Assembly (NCBI GenBank): GCA_021464245.1
Contig: JADCRB010000008.1
Coordinates: 153,058-217,057 of the forward strand
DNA from: Carallia brachiata
Lineage: Eukaryota; Streptophyta; Magnoliopsida; Malpighiales; Rhizophoraceae
Direction of reading: 5' to 3'
DNA length: 64,000 nt
Position numbers and translations under genes: made by a program. Positions 22,637-35,723 of the stretch are shown in pieces. The notes beneath the pieces are model-generated. The model was not told the origin of the DNA. It ran no database searches and worked only from the letters and a program-made list of their open reading frames with translations. Every line of letters begins with the position of its first letter. Within the stretch, counting starts at the first letter, position 1.

Positions 22637-23051
22637 AATCAATTAAACCCGTCGTCATCTTCTTAATGTTTAGGTGTTAATGTTGTCTCAAATTTCAACT
22701 TCAGAGTGCTCGAGTACTTGAAACCCTTCTTCTGGAGGTTAGACCAATAATGCGAGCTAAAAAAAAAAAAAAAAAAAAGGGTATTTCAGTGCACGAGACA
22801 AGGGTCAGAAATGCAATGGAATTGGGAAAATAAAGGTAAAAGAATCGAAGTGGCCAAACGAAAAAAAAAAAAAAAAAAAAGAGGCAAATTTTCAATCAAC
22901 TGTATAGTGGAGCTGTGACTCTGATATAATTATCTTATATCACCTGTCTTCATAACACAAACAAGCAGCGTAAATAACATGCATGCAAGCTACGTAAGGT
23001 TAGTCAAGCCAAGAAGCTGCCCGTGAGTTCGTTTCCTTGCACAAACCCGTA

Positions 23052-26000
23052 CTACTTCCCATAGCCCTTTGACAAGCTCATAAATCGACGGGCGGCATCT
23101 AAACTCAGCTCTTCATGTACCTACAAAATAGAAGGGGAGAGATTTTTTCAGTTTCTGTCAATAACAGAAGGAAAAGTTTGAGTAAAGAAGAAGAACGTTA
23201 TATGAATATTCAGCGTACAAGCTTGCTGTGAACTTGTTGGAAAGCCCTGCAGAATCTCTCAGCCTCAGCTGCACCCACCTATACATGGAGAATGCACATT
23301 GAAATTTGTCATAAAAGATGAATTTGCTCGAAAGAAAGAACGAAGCAAGGAAATGGATGTATATGCATCATTTGACATTCTAACAAATAACTAAATCAAT
23401 CCAGTATGCGCTGTATTCTTTGGTATATTTGAAGATCAATGTTATTTCTCTCACATTCCAATGACACTCCGGAATTAGTTACTTGCCCCACAATGTTGTT
23501 TCTTGAAAATCCTAGCCATCAGAAATAATCTAACAAACCACCGGCCCTCCTTGTAGCTTGTTGGTTTGGCTTTATGCCAAGATCACAGGGCAAGGGTTCG
23601 AGGGCTGGCAAGGGAGAGAAGAAAAGAGAAGTGAAGCAAAGAAATTATCTAACGAACCACAATGGAATAAACTTGGCACCATAAGCTTCACATTTTGAAT
23701 TATTCACAAATAAAAAATAAAAAAAAGAATGATACTGACATCTATGAGGTTGCATTTGGACTCTAAGAAAACGGATTATTTTTACTCATATAATTCTCAG
23801 ATTCTTGTGGTGGGAACTATATTTCCGAGTATCTCTCCCATATCAATTAATTAATTCTCAAACTCTTTCACCAAATCAAACTTACTGTCTACCCCACCCA
23901 TGCACCCCGCCCTGGCTCCACCTTCCCCAACACCATTATACGTTACAGCGGCCACCAAAACTACAGCCTTGATGAACATTGCTGCCACTGCTGCATCGTT
24001 CCTACTTCCTACAACCAACAACTTCATATTACCACCCTCATTACTACCATCAATGACATTGCCATGTGATCACCCTCATCGCCGCCATAGCTACAGCACC
24101 AACAATGACATTGCTGTGTGACCACCCTCATCACTGCCATAGCCACAACCATTACTAGCCCATGTGGCCACCTTGGTACTAACCCACCCTTTGCCACCCT
24201 ACCCTTATCATCAGTCTGGTGCTAACACTGAAGTGATGTCAACCCTCCAGCAAAAATTGCTTCCCACGTCAGGCAAACATCCAGGTAATAGATATTCCCA
24301 GAAATTAGCTTTTGGTTGCTAGATTAGTGCTTTATTTCTAATCCCATTCAAATCCTACGATCTAAGCCATAAATACTTCTGTGCTAACTTGACACTCTAC
24401 AGTGAGGAAATTCTGCAGCAGGCACTATCACCTGGTAAAATCACTTTCTCATGGCATTGATGAAAAATGCAGAGATTTTTGTACACAATGCTTGCTTCAG
24501 TTTGAACAGATTATAAGTGACTTACCTTTACCCTCTCATCATACCAACCATTACAAAAATGATTGATTATTCGTCCTGCACAAGTCTATCATCAAAAGAA
24601 TTGTGCAATCAACTCTTCATCATCTTGAATTAGAGTTTCAAAATGCCCATTAAGTGCCCAACATTCAAAGCACAATTCCCAGACAAAATTTCACATATCT
24701 TTACAATGCACATCCTTGATTTCTTCGTGTCGCTTCATTTTAGATTACCACACCTGATCAATAACCCAAGCAAAACCATCTTCTAAGAAAAAAGCATCAT
24801 TCTGCCTTGTTTTAACTACTCTGTGACAAAGAACATGCAAAGATTTATTGATTTTAAGTTTCAGATAAACAAGAAAGCCTCTGTCAAACTGTCAACATTG
24901 CATAAATTGTTTGCTTTTAGCATTAAACAATGCAAAGTAATGCAGAAAACTATTTGAATTTTCATCTGATGTTTCAACAAATGCTATTACACCACAGAAG
25001 TGACCTTAATATGATTTGTTCTTTTATTCTAGCAGAAGAAAAGATATTATCTCCAAAGAGAGAGTGGACATGAAATCAACCTTGCTGACTTAATGCATGA
25101 CAAGAAGCCATCACATAAATGGGGTCTTGACACTCTTTAAGCTATCAACATAAACAATAAAACTAAGCCATCTCATGTCTATATTGCAATCACAATGGAT
25201 TATAGACTTGATTGATGTAATTGTCAAGCATGAAACCTCACTTTTCCAGCTAGATTAACTAGAGAAGTTTCATCTTCCATTATTGGTTGAAATCCACTGC
25301 AATAATATGCCTTGGATTTTTTAACATAACCAAAAGGGGCATCGGTTTTGGCCCATCAGGAGGCTATTTGGCTGTGAGATACACAACAAGGAGTAGCTCT
25401 ATCCTTTCCCATGAATCTCACACCCCTCCCAGTGTTTAAACTTGAGACGTCCAAGATAGATACTAGGCTCTTAACTATTAGGGTGTCCCCTTGGGGACAT
25501 AAAAAGGCATCACCGCAAGTTAAAAGATGATAAAATACGAAGGCAAGTTACAAGCATACCTTCTTTTCAGCTGCCAATTTTAGCTTCTTCCAGAAAGCAT
25601 CTGTCAAAAAAAAAAAAAAAAACTATGTGAATCATAAATGACACTAATAAACTCACTAGTAGAGGACTAATAATAATGAGTTTGAGCAGCCCAATTCCAA
25701 AGGGCTTTTCACTGATTTACGTGATTCTTTATAAGCAATACTCCATACAAAAGAGGGCAGAGTTCTACGAAGTGGCTTGAAAGTACACTATATAATTGTG
25801 CAGACACATCCGTATATCCAAACTAACATGCATAGTTGACAAAGCTGAAATTGCTTAGAGACCCTCTAGCCTAGGAATGTGGCCGGATATGTTGGCCCCT
25901 AGACAATCACATATGAGAAAGCAGGTTTGCTACTAGCACCACTTGTTTGCCGCTTGCCACTGGAAAATACAGCTGTAAATCTGGTTTATGGTTATAAAGC

Positions 26001-27024
26001 CCATAAAAGGCCTTAGTGCTCAAACAACGAGTTCAGAATGAAGAGCCAAGGTCGTCCAAAAGATTTTTATCTAAATTGGTTGATGCTACCTGTAATTGCT
26101 CTCTCAAACTTTAAAAAAAACATATGCATGGAGGAGTAAGCAGAGTATATTGCACAACATATACATATACATACACATACCATTTGGATCAACAGCCCGA
26201 TTCTCTGTTTCTCCTTCATCTCCCTCCTGCCATGCATCTTGCCATTTTTTCACCTATTGGACAAAGTCCAAACATGTCAATAACCCATAGTAAAAGCAAT
26301 TTTTTTTTTTTTTAAAAAAAAAACATCTTGTAAGCTTTGTGTATGAAGGTGAGCCATGGTGTATTAGCAAAAGTTACTCTATTGTGACCTAGAAGTCAAA
26401 GATTCGAGTCCTGGAAATAGTCTCTTTGCAAAAAAACCTTCTCTAGACCCTACAGAATGGCTCGTGCACTGGGAACATCATTTTAAGCTTTGTGTATCCA
26501 CATCAGTGTACACAAACACACACATGCATGGCAGGAGCAATATTCACACACACACACAGAGGACATAACATGAGAAAGATTTAAGACACACTGCCTCATT
26601 CCGCCTTAGTGGCCGAGAGGATGATTGCCTTGGTACTTGGTCTATTCCCATCTGAAACTCGCCAAAAACGTTACACAAAATTATCAGAGCAAATTCAAGT
26701 GTATATATATATATATATATATATATGGTCCCAGAACAATAATCAAGTAGACAAACCCACATGCCAAATCAAAGGAACAGAACAAAATTAAAAAGATTCT
26801 TCTTTTTTTTCAAAAACCCATCAACAAGATCTTTAATTTTAAAGAATCCCTCGGGGGATCAATCTACACTACTTACTGAAAAGCACGAAAGTAAAAATAA
26901 AAATAAATAAATAAAAAATTATAACAAAAATTGAGCTGCAAAATACGAAATATTTTACATGGAAATCGCGAGGTCTGACGATGGGGAAGAGATCGAGAAG
27001 GCGTTGAAATTCTTCTTCATCCAT
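23052..27024 (-). CDS. Small acidic plant protein of unknown function (about 102 aa)
   Basis: I recognise this as a conserved small plant protein but know no function for it. Five exons (minus): 27024-26959, 26253-26181, 25600-25560, 23278-23219, 23120-23052. All phases agree and give 102 aa. It begins MDEEEFQRLLDLFPIVRPRD, continues VKKWQDAWQEGDEGETENRA and DAFWKKLKLAAEKK, then VGAAEAERFCRAFQQVHSKL, and ends VHEELSLDAARRFMSLSKG. Composition suggests a soluble, mainly helical protein with no signal peptide or membrane segment. The introns contain SINE-like sequences (23541-23630 and 26350-26485), a TA microsatellite and A/T runs. A cryptic exon with good splice sites lies at about 24575-24526 in the 2.3-kb intron; including it would introduce a stop. 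The first ATG is used, since no in-frame start lies upstream. Confidence 0.8.
23541..23630 (+). mobile_element. tRNA-derived SINE-like fragment
   Basis: A box-A-like TAGCTTGTTGGT near 23553 and a box-B-like GGGTTCGAGGG near 23603 are about 50 bases apart, the spacing of an RNA polymerase III promoter. The sequence does not fold into a complete tRNA. It lies in the large intron of the small acidic protein gene. Confidence 0.45.
26350..26485 (+). mobile_element. Au-like SINE fragment
   Basis: The segment contains a box-B-like GATTCGAGTCCTGGAAA followed by GTCTCTTTGCA, CTAGACCCTACAGAATGG and GTGCACTGGGA, the order seen in plant Au-type SINEs (GTTCGAGCC...GAAACAGCCTCTTGC...GACCC...GTGCACTGG). 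The identification rests on that order of motifs from memory. It is in intron 1 of the small acidic protein gene. Confidence 0.55.
26702..26727. repeat. TA microsatellite
   Basis: An uninterrupted run of about 12 TA units within intron 1 of the small acidic protein gene. Confidence 0.9.
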
Positions 27025-27425
27025 TATTCTCCAAGCTCTCTCCTTTCTTCTTTCTTCTTCTTCTTCGTGCTCTTCTTTTTGTGGAAATTTCTGGATTGTT
27101 CTTACTAATTTACAGTTTGGTTTGTAGAACGAAATTGAGACAAGACAATTATGAATTATTGCAGGACAAAACTAAAAATATGAATTATCGCAGGTTTGGG
27201 GTCCAACTTTTTCATTATTTCTAATCTCCTCCTCAAACGTTTGGTTTTTCTATTTCAGTTATCTAACTGTTTAAAAAATCCACAAATTTAGTCCGAAAGT
27301 CTTTGGCATTATGTCTTTTGTTTCTATTTTACCACCCATTGTGTCGTTTTTTTGTCTTTTGTATTTGTTTTCGTAGGATTTTTTATAACATTTGAAAGGA
27401 TAAATGTCTTTTTAATATTTTAAAT
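27025..27425 (-). promoter_or_regulatory. 5' flank of the small acidic protein gene
   Basis: The 70 bases before the ATG (minus strand) are GAAGAA-rich, typical of a plant 5' leader. No further element could be assigned with confidence. Confidence 0.4.
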
Positions 27426-27887
27426 AAGAGTTAATATATAAAAATATCATAAATTTTATTTAAAATAATATATCTAGTATTAATTTTAAAAAGTAATAAA
27501 TTTAATACTAACTTTACTTAAAATAATAAATTTAATATTAATTTTAAAAAATAATAAATTTAACACTAATTTTATTTAAAATAATAAATTTAGTATGTAA
27601 TAATTTTATATAAATAGAATTTATAAATTTTGATAACAAATTTATAAAAATATATTTGTTTTGATAATATGATAATCATATAAATTAGTGTCACATTATT
27701 GAAATAGATAAATTTTATTTAAGATTTATTATTTTAAATAAAATTTATATTATATTTATTAATTTTCAAAGTTAATATTATATTTATTAATTTAAAATAA
27801 AATTAATATTAAACTTATTATTTTTTAAAATTAATATTAAATTTATTAATTTAAATAAAATTAATAATATTTTTATATATTAACCCT
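27426..27887. mobile_element. Foldback MITE, family A copy 1
   Basis: The left end AGAGTTAATATATAAAAATA is an inverted match of the right end TATTTTTATATATTAACCCT, and the pairing continues inward (ATAAATTTTATTTAAAATAA against TTAATTTAAATAAAATTAAT). The interior is a series of TTAATATTAATTTTAAAAAATAATAAATTT-like units on both strands. No coding capacity. The same terminal motif occurs at 43846. Confidence 0.65.
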
Positions 27888-29087
27888 GAAATAATGGGCG
27901 GTGGTAGGCTGGCGTGAATCACTGTGTATGGGTTATACGACTTTAATGCTAGTCTTGTCAAAATTTTGATAACCGAATTAGACATTAATTATATTTTCTT
28001 TTAGGTCTAACTGAATTGGAGGAGAAGATTATCTTTTTGTCAGCCTTTTTCATATATCTAGGTCACAAAGGGCGAACCTCTTCCAGAAAAATTTTGATGG
28101 CAAAAAAAATTGTTGAAGTTAATTCAAATTTATAGTTAAAAAAATTGTAATTGGATTAAGTAGTTGAGTCCTTTTTTTACTCTTATTATTTATTAATTAG
28201 TAGTTACATTAAGACTAATTATTTTTTAAAATATAAAAACTTCATGTCTGTGTGATCAGTGTAATCTCTTAATAATGGTATTGAGAAATAAAGTTCCTCC
28301 TATTATTGCTAATTATTAGCGAAGGGAAACAATAGCTCGTGGGTTGAGCACTAAAATACTCTGCTAATCATCACATTTCTATATATATATATAAAGTTTA
28401 AGTCTACTTCGATTGTCCCGAAGCAAAAATAATAATGATGATAATATAACATTAATAATAATAATAATAATAAGGGTCTCCATACTTGTATCGAAGATAA
28501 TTTAAAATTATCTTTTTTTAACTAAAACTTAAATTTGTATGAATATTACTTTAAAATATAAAGTGTCAAAATCATATAAAATTCGTTAAATTTTTTTTTT
28601 CCTTTTATAAAACAGTGTAAAAAAGTATTTTAATGAGTGTGTAAACTTTTCGGTATAATTTAAAAAATAAAATAAAATCTTCTTACCAATACACATGGCT
28701 ATAATTTTTTTAAAAATTTTGTCACCATCTTCAGGTGCTCTCAGCACCCATTATAATGTTGTATATATTTATGTAGATGTATACATACAAAATTCTCCTA
28801 AACTCCTAAGAAATTTTTTTCCTTGTTAAAAAAAAAAAAAAAAAAAAAAATTTGTCCGGCTACCATGAATAAGGCCATCCGCCCAAAAGACTAGCACTCA
28901 AAAACAGTTACTGTATTATGCTGCCAGAGTGCTTTCATCTCTAGCGTACAAAACTGAAACCTGCATATGAGCGCGTCCCAATTTACATTTTCTACAGAAA
29001 ACTGCAGCAAAGCAAATACACTTCTTTTTTGGTGCAAAAAAGGCATTTACAAGTGTATCAGCATACTAGTGCAAGTATTAGTGTTAT
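27888..29087. other. Intergenic region downstream of the RLCK gene
   Basis: AT-rich DNA with an AAT microsatellite at about 28450-28472, a TA run at 28380-28392 and a 22-base A run near 28829. The last part should be the 3' untranslated region of the kinase gene. Nothing else could be supported. Confidence 0.5.
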
Positions 29088-32000
29088 TCAGGGCTGGTGA
29101 GTGCTACCCTCGTTCTTCGTCCCCTCATCATCTGGCTTCGTCGAAGAGCTTGTTCTTGACATGTCTTTCGACGTGTTGAGTCTCTCTAACGTGGCTACAA
29201 CATCACTCATGAGTGGCCTATTTTTGGGATCTGTGTGCAGGCATTGCAATGCAACTGCAGCTGCGGCTTGGGCTGCCTTCTTGAGTACTGACCGCCTAAT
29301 CTTGTGTCCATGATTCTTAGAACTCGCCTGCTCTCGGTAAGGAAAGGCTTGGCCCAATCCACCAGGGTTTCTTCAGCAAAATTACCTCTCTCATCGTCCA
29401 TTGCCCTTCTACCTGATAGCAATTCCAACAGGACGACGCCAAAGCTGTACACATCGCTCTTTGGGGTCAAGTGACCTGATTAATCACCAGTTCGTTGTAA
29501 GAACAGGGTAAAATTTCAAATAAGTGTACTTCCATTTTTCTAAATTTGTTTCAGAGAGATCAAAATCATTTGCATCAAGACGCAAACTAGAATCATATGG
29601 ACTCACAAGCAAATAATCCCATCTTAAAAAATCTTCCCAGCCTCTCTTTGGAACATAACAATACAGCATTTACCACAGTTTCCATCATAGCACTAACTTT
29701 TCGAAAAACTAGGGGGAAAAATGCAGTACCAAAGTTACCGTGACACCAATAAGCAGCTGAATTCATGTTACGACTATTTTGAGCTTTTCTTAAGCAGCGG
29801 CAACATGCAAATGCGAATGCAATTGTCAACATGAAAACAATAGATAGCATGGGAATGCATTTGTTTTAGTCTCATAGTAATCCTCCTAGGCACCTATTTC
29901 CAGTGATCTCAGCAGTTAGTCCCAGCAATCTCAGCAGTAGAAATCCACAATGATTTTTTGACAGGGAGAAACTAAAGTGCATGCAACAGAGACACTAACC
30001 TGTGGCCACATATTCGGGAGCAGCATAACCCTGTGTTCCCACCACTCTGGTTGAAACATGAGTGTTATCTCCAGTTGGGCCATCCCTTGCTAAACCAAAA
30101 TCTGAAAGCTTTGCACTAAAGTCCTGAAAAACAGTTTTCAGGATGTCAAAAAAACTTCGAAAAAACAAACAATACTTTTAGACTGAGATACAAAGTCTGA
30201 AGTTTTAGCTTACTGAATCAAGTAAAATATTGGACGCCTTTAAATCACGGTAGATTACGTTGGCATCTAAACCATGCAAGAATGACAATCCCCTTGCTAC
30301 ATCAATTGCAATACTTATCCGTGTAGCCCAATTGATGGTTTGAGAGCCTTCTACATGTACAAAGCAAACAGTTTCATCAGCCAGCTGAAAAGTATATTTG
30401 AGAATCGAAGACACAAAAATAAAGATGAGGAAGCCTTTTGAAGGCTTTTGCTTTTTTTGGGTTTTCTCAAGACAAAAGATGAGGAAGCCTTAATTGAAAA
30501 TCATTTTGCAAAATCTCCTTTTTGGGGCATATTCCAATGAAGGAAAATTTTAAGTACAGCAACTTGTGACCTACTGAGATTTCCTGCAAAAACATTATTG
30601 CAGCCATTCTGATAGCACATATTCCTAATTCCCAAAGATAACAGAGCCCAACTCAGCAACCATGACAACTTTTAACCATGGTTGACGGAAAACTAATGAA
30701 GAAAGTTTTTCTTTTGTTTGCACACGAAGTTATCTAATTTCTTGTCTCTAAGCTTAAATTTTTTCCTTCAATCTCTAAGATTATTTTTCTTTATCCATCT
30801 AGGTTTCTCTTTAAAATTTTTTTGTAAATCTGATATGGTTCTATCACTTGAAATAAATATCACTTAATTATAGTGCTAGGCCTATACCCTGCCATGAATT
30901 ATCATATGTATACAGTTCTTGTGGAACTATTGTCTTTTTTTCTTTACCCAGATGCTAGCTTCATCCTGTCAAAACGGAACCTGGAAAGGTCGGCTCTTTT
31001 TACTCCATTAGGCAACTAGACTTAACCGTTCATGAAACTTAACTTCACAAGATTGGTTCCTTTTACGAGGTTTCTTTGGCAAAATTTCTCTTATAGGGTT
31101 CCTTCTTACAAGGTTAATTCAGAAAGATTTCTCTAAGGTTCTAAAATGCTTATCAGAGTCTTCTTCCACTAAATCCAATCTAGAATTTTCCAATCATCAA
31201 GAGATATCTCAAATTGAACTAGAAAGTTAGCGACCAATTGAACTTTCTGCATATGCACACTTTGCCAAACATTTTTTCAGTCATTGCTCAACATTTTGAG
31301 AAAGGATCAAGTTTGTAACAGAATATGATGTTCTAAACCTTGCTCTCTTTTTATCTCATCGATAATGGCACGAACAGAAGTTTTTGAATATGTTTAAAAA
31401 TTTACAAGTGCCTATACACCTATACAAGTAAAATGCAGCCCAAAGTTTTTTTAAAAAAAAAATCACGGCACACTTAAACACATAAGAATAACTGAAATGA
31501 AACCAAAAACAGCCAGGGAAAATCTACTCACTTCTAAACAAATGGTGGTCCAAACTTCCCTTTGGCATGTACTCATAAACTAGTAGTCTATTGTCAGACT
31601 CTGCACAATACCCGATCAATTTCACCAGGTTTTCATGACGAAATTGACCCAGATAGTTTACTTCTGCCTGCAAAGTTGAAAGGATTGAAACAGAAAATGT
31701 GTTCACATATGAACTAGCAATGTCAAGAGAAGCAAGCAGCTATAATATAATCCGAAATACACATACAAGCCACTCCTTGTGTCCCTGAAAGCTTTCTGCT
31801 TTGAGCTTCTTGACGGCCACAACCAACCCAGTTCCTGGTTTAGCAGGAGCCAAAGTGTCTGCATCAATCCATCCTTTGTAAACAAAACCAAAACCTCCCT
31901 CTCCAAGCATTGTTTCTGAGCGGAAGTTCCCGGTCACATTCTTCAACTCACTAAGGCTGAAGGACTTGAGATTGCTGAGCACAGATGAATCAACTTTTGA

Positions 32001-32926
32001 TGTTTTGAAAGATTTGTTTGAGCTTGTAGATGGTGTTTGCTGGCTAGGCAAGGTCAGGTCTTGCTTCACCACCATATCTGCCTTTTTACCACCTAGATGA
32101 AAAAATGCAAAATGGTATAACATCTATCATTAAAGTCAATGCCAGGAAGCTCTTAAAACCCTGAAGCACTTCACAATCATATAAAATATTGTCGTAAAAA
32201 AACAAGGATTTTATTTCATTAGTTTCGTCAGTTACGTGGCGGAGTCGCCATTATCACGGTATTCAAGCATACCATATGCAGAACAAGAGACATTTTGCAT
32301 CAAATAAAATGCATTAGGGACAGAATTCTTTGAGCCGGTAAGTGAGCCTAGTACAAGCAAGTACCAAAGCAAGCCTCAAAACAATCAAGTGTCAATTCCA
32401 TTCCTTCCTGCTGCAATCAATTTCATGGAATGTTTTACTATGCTCACTTGAATCATTCAAATTCACACTATCATGATTGATAGGGTGACTATTAACCACA
32501 CATGACAGCACCGCAGAATTTGATAGATGTGCCCAATTTCTTGTTCTTATATTTTCTCTTGCTTGCTTTACTTTATCCTTTCCATTCAACAAGATATTAA
32601 AAACCAAAAGAAAAGGAACTTATAGCCCAAGACAAGATCAAAGACTATCTTCCTAAATCAGAATCACCTACCTTAGTAAAGCCTAAATTTCAAAACCCCC
32701 CACCATAAATTTTAACCAAGTATAAAATTTCTCATATGAGGCCAAAAATATTGATTCTCAAAGAAGAAATTGATAAACTTTAGACACCAACAAGAAATAT
32801 GCAGGAAAGGTTACATTTTTATGGTATTTATAAGCACCAAGTTACAGTAAGAAGGGACCAACCAGAAGAAAAATTGGCAGAAGAGGCATGAGCACACTTG
32901 GCAGGCTTTCTGCAACAGTTTCCCAT
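29088..32926 (-). CDS. Receptor-like cytoplasmic kinase (RLCK-VII/PBL type), frameshifted in last exon
   Basis: A Ser/Thr kinase of the PBS1-like group, which is anchored to the plasma membrane by acylation and relays signals from receptor kinases. Exons (minus): 32926-32863, 32092-31767, 31667-31532, 30350-30214, 30123-30000, 29475-29088. The N-terminus [11 protein letters not shown] has the Gly-2 myristoylation and Cys palmitoylation pattern. The kinase domain shows the glycine loop [18 protein letters not shown], the gatekeeper region [17 protein letters not shown], the catalytic [47 protein letters not shown] and [20 protein letters not shown]. Near 29279-29285 the sequence reads TACTCAAGAAGG where the family needs one more A ([15 protein letters not shown]). 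The direct frame therefore ends at 29207 (about 351 aa). Corrected, it continues [18 protein letters not shown] to a stop at 29088 (391 aa). Subdomain XI would be lost if the deletion is real. Confidence 0.92.
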
Positions 32927-34864
32927 AATAACAACAATCAGTAATGATTAAGAAAGCTCAGTCTTTGATCTCCCTTGACATGAAAGAAGAAGAAGAAGGA
33001 GAAGATTTGAATTGGTATTGAAGATGAAGAAGTGACTTGAATTGAATGTGAAAGTTAAGCCTCTCATGTCATCAATGATTCTAATAATGGTGAAGAATAT
33101 GGGTGAAGGGTCAATTTGTAAGTTTGACATTTTTGATTGGATGCTTACTTCCTGGACTATTACAAATTTACAATACAAAAAAAACAAAAAACAAACATTA
33201 GAATCCAGAAGCCTTCAAAGAAGGAATGGAGGCAGGTTGGTCAAGCAGGAAACCCCCTCCATTCAAAAGGATAGTCTTGTGGTCCCCACTTTTGAGAAAT
33301 CATTTCATGCGGACAAGACCACCAGAACCCAAAAATCCTGATCGTTGAATCAGAATGTTTATGAGTTGTGGTCATTTGATCGAATGGCAGTAGACGTTGG
33401 AACATGAGTGTATCTGAGTTTGCACATTGCCTCAATGCTTACCCCAATTCCCCATCCATCCAACCGCTGGTCAAAGATGTTGTCATTGTTTTGTACTTCC
33501 AATGCTCACATCATTTATTTATTTATTTATTTTTGCGGAAAAATTATAAAAGTAGAGTATAACTCTACACATTTCTTATGAAAAATTATCTTGGTATACC
33601 GTACAAGGTTCATACGATGATTTATTGTACGAAATAAATTAAGATACTTACGTTAAATTTACGGGAGAATAAAAGTTTATAAGTCTAAAAATATCAATAA
33701 ATTATTTGTAATCTTATAAACTTAACGTATATTTTGTCCCACATTATTTAACTTATTTTTTTTTTCTTGACATGAACACATTATTTAACTTAATTTAATT
33801 GAAATTCAAATCTGTCTCCTAGGGAGAGGAATCTCTTCATTATTTCAACCCCAATAGAGATGGTACATCATTTACTATTATTATTATTGCTATCCGTTAA
33901 AAATTTCAATTTGACGATGTTTGGTCAACACCCACCCCGGTCCAATGCAATTAAAAGACCATATTATAACTTAATTTTGTACGTAAAATTTTATTATGTA
34001 ATTAATTATAAGTAATAATAAAATAATTATGTAATTTATTTAATAATATTTAATAATTTATTTATTTTTAAAAAATTTCAATAGGTCTATATTATTTTTC
34101 CTGTAACTTATTACAATCTAAATGTTGATAGCTAATATTTGTGTTCTACATATTCATAAATATCACATTCCTCTCTTAAAATTAAAACACAATATCTATG
34201 AAGGTAAAAGTCTAAATCTTTGATTATTGCAATTTTTTTTTTTGAGTGACTAACTCATGTTAGTTATACATTTTTGATATTTTAATTTATGATTGCAGTC
34301 ATTATATTATAGTGTACACATCTATGAAAGGTGGCATCTAAAACCCATAAAAAAAATTGGTGTATGGTCAATTTTATAAAATAAAAAGTCAGAAATTACG
34401 ACGTACTTTATGAGTAATTAACAACTATTAGGTTTGTTAAGAATATTGACACGTTTAGTGTTTGACCATATCGATGTCAATTTTAAAATTTATATTGGGT
34501 GGAGCCATTTTCAATAATAACAGTTTATTTTCAGCTGCATGATAAACATACCAAATAATATGTTCTTGAAAGGACTGTTTCAATATTTCTCATGCGTAAT
34601 CTCTTGTATAAGTACATCGCAAAGGATGGACGCTAAGATGAAACAGATCTGCTAATGTTTTTAAAGAATTTATTATTGATAGTTATTTTTATATTTTTTT
34701 ATATAATTATTAATTAAAATTCGACAAATAATTTATAATATTTTTAATTTTAAATTTTTAATAATTAATTAATATATATTACATATAAATAATTATAAAA
34801 TAAACAATAAAAACGACTACCCCTAATAAAATCTTATTTTCAATATCTGCACGGCAATAATAAG
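32927..34864. other. RLCK 5' flank and intergenic region
   Basis: The first few hundred bases on the minus strand are the kinase 5' leader and promoter, with a GAAGAAGAA tract near 32986-33010. Beyond 33500 the DNA is AT-rich, with an ATTT run at 33510 and an ATT run at 33880. No reading frame or RNA could be supported. Confidence 0.5.
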
Positions 34865-35723
34865 GGTTATACCACTTTTTTTTTTATCATAAGGGAAATA
34901 GTTTATAAAGTGTTATGTAAGTACACAGTAGAAGACTACCAGACTCTAACATATAAATAAAAAGCTCATACACACATACCATAAACTAAAGATCTCAGTC
35001 CATACAAAAGGATGGCCCAACAAGAAAAGCCCATGCACTCCAACAAACCAAAGAACCACCCAAGCAGCAACCTGACCCGAGAAGGCACAAAAGCCAACAG
35101 CTAACCCTAAAGGCACCCAGATTCCACCACCACTGAAGCAGGCGGCGGTGAGTAGGCAACAGCCTAACGCCCGGGAAGAAAAGGCTCTAGCATCATTACA
35201 ACTGGCCACTAAAAAAGCACCCAAGAGGATACAGCACCCCAGCTGCCACAGCTTATCGTCAAACGAGTCAAACACGCCAATCATTACGGCTACGACAGGG
35301 AGCAAACCGACGAAGCCGCCACTGAACCCGGCTAAGAACCAGATGGAGCGCCCACAAACCAAAACTAGAGCCATCAACAAAATCATGTTCACAGGCCGGT
35401 GATCATCAAAAGGCAAATCCCCCACTCCCACACCCAAACCCAGGGGCAACGGAGGAGCAGGGGACCTAGAAAAGCAACCGATGGAACAAAACAACCGCCA
35501 AATAGCAACACCACCAGATCGACAAAAAAAAAAAAAAAAAACCAAAACTCCAAACAGAAACACAACTAAAAAACCAAAAACAGCCCACCAAGGGGCACGA
35601 AGGACACAGAAACCCATCAAACAGACAAGTCGTACCAAAAAACTCTCCACCACCTCTCAACGTATGTTAGTAAAATATGGTGCACGATAGAGAGGAATGA
35701 AAAGACCCTTGGTTACACCACTT
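34865..35723 (-). mobile_element. Retroposed sequence, probably LINE 3' end, with target duplication
   Basis: A segment richer in GC than its flanks ends, on the minus strand, in an A run (plus-strand T run at about 34877-34886). It is flanked by near-identical 13-base repeats, GGTTATACCACTT at 34865-34877 and GGTTACACCACTT at 35711-35723. Poly(A) at one end and long variable target duplications are marks of LINE-driven insertion. The 5' part (minus strand) is G/T-rich, as in plant L1 3' untranslated regions. A 235-codon open frame inside it (35653-34946, minus) is very hydrophobic and resembles no protein I know, so I do not annotate it as a gene. Confidence 0.65.

Noticed and set aside
23541..23630. 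Possible tRNA gene
   Set aside because: A- and B-box-like motifs are present but no acceptor stem or full cloverleaf can be drawn; a SINE fits better.
23900..24240. Thr/Pro/Ala-rich frame MHPALAPPSPTPLY...
   Set aside because: Low-complexity CCACC/CCATTG repetitive sequence in an intron of the small acidic protein gene; the gene is on the other strand.
34946..35653. 235-codon open frame on the minus strand
   Set aside because: It is a Phe/Leu/Gly/Val-rich translation of a G/T-rich retroposed strand, with no domain and no splice or start context.
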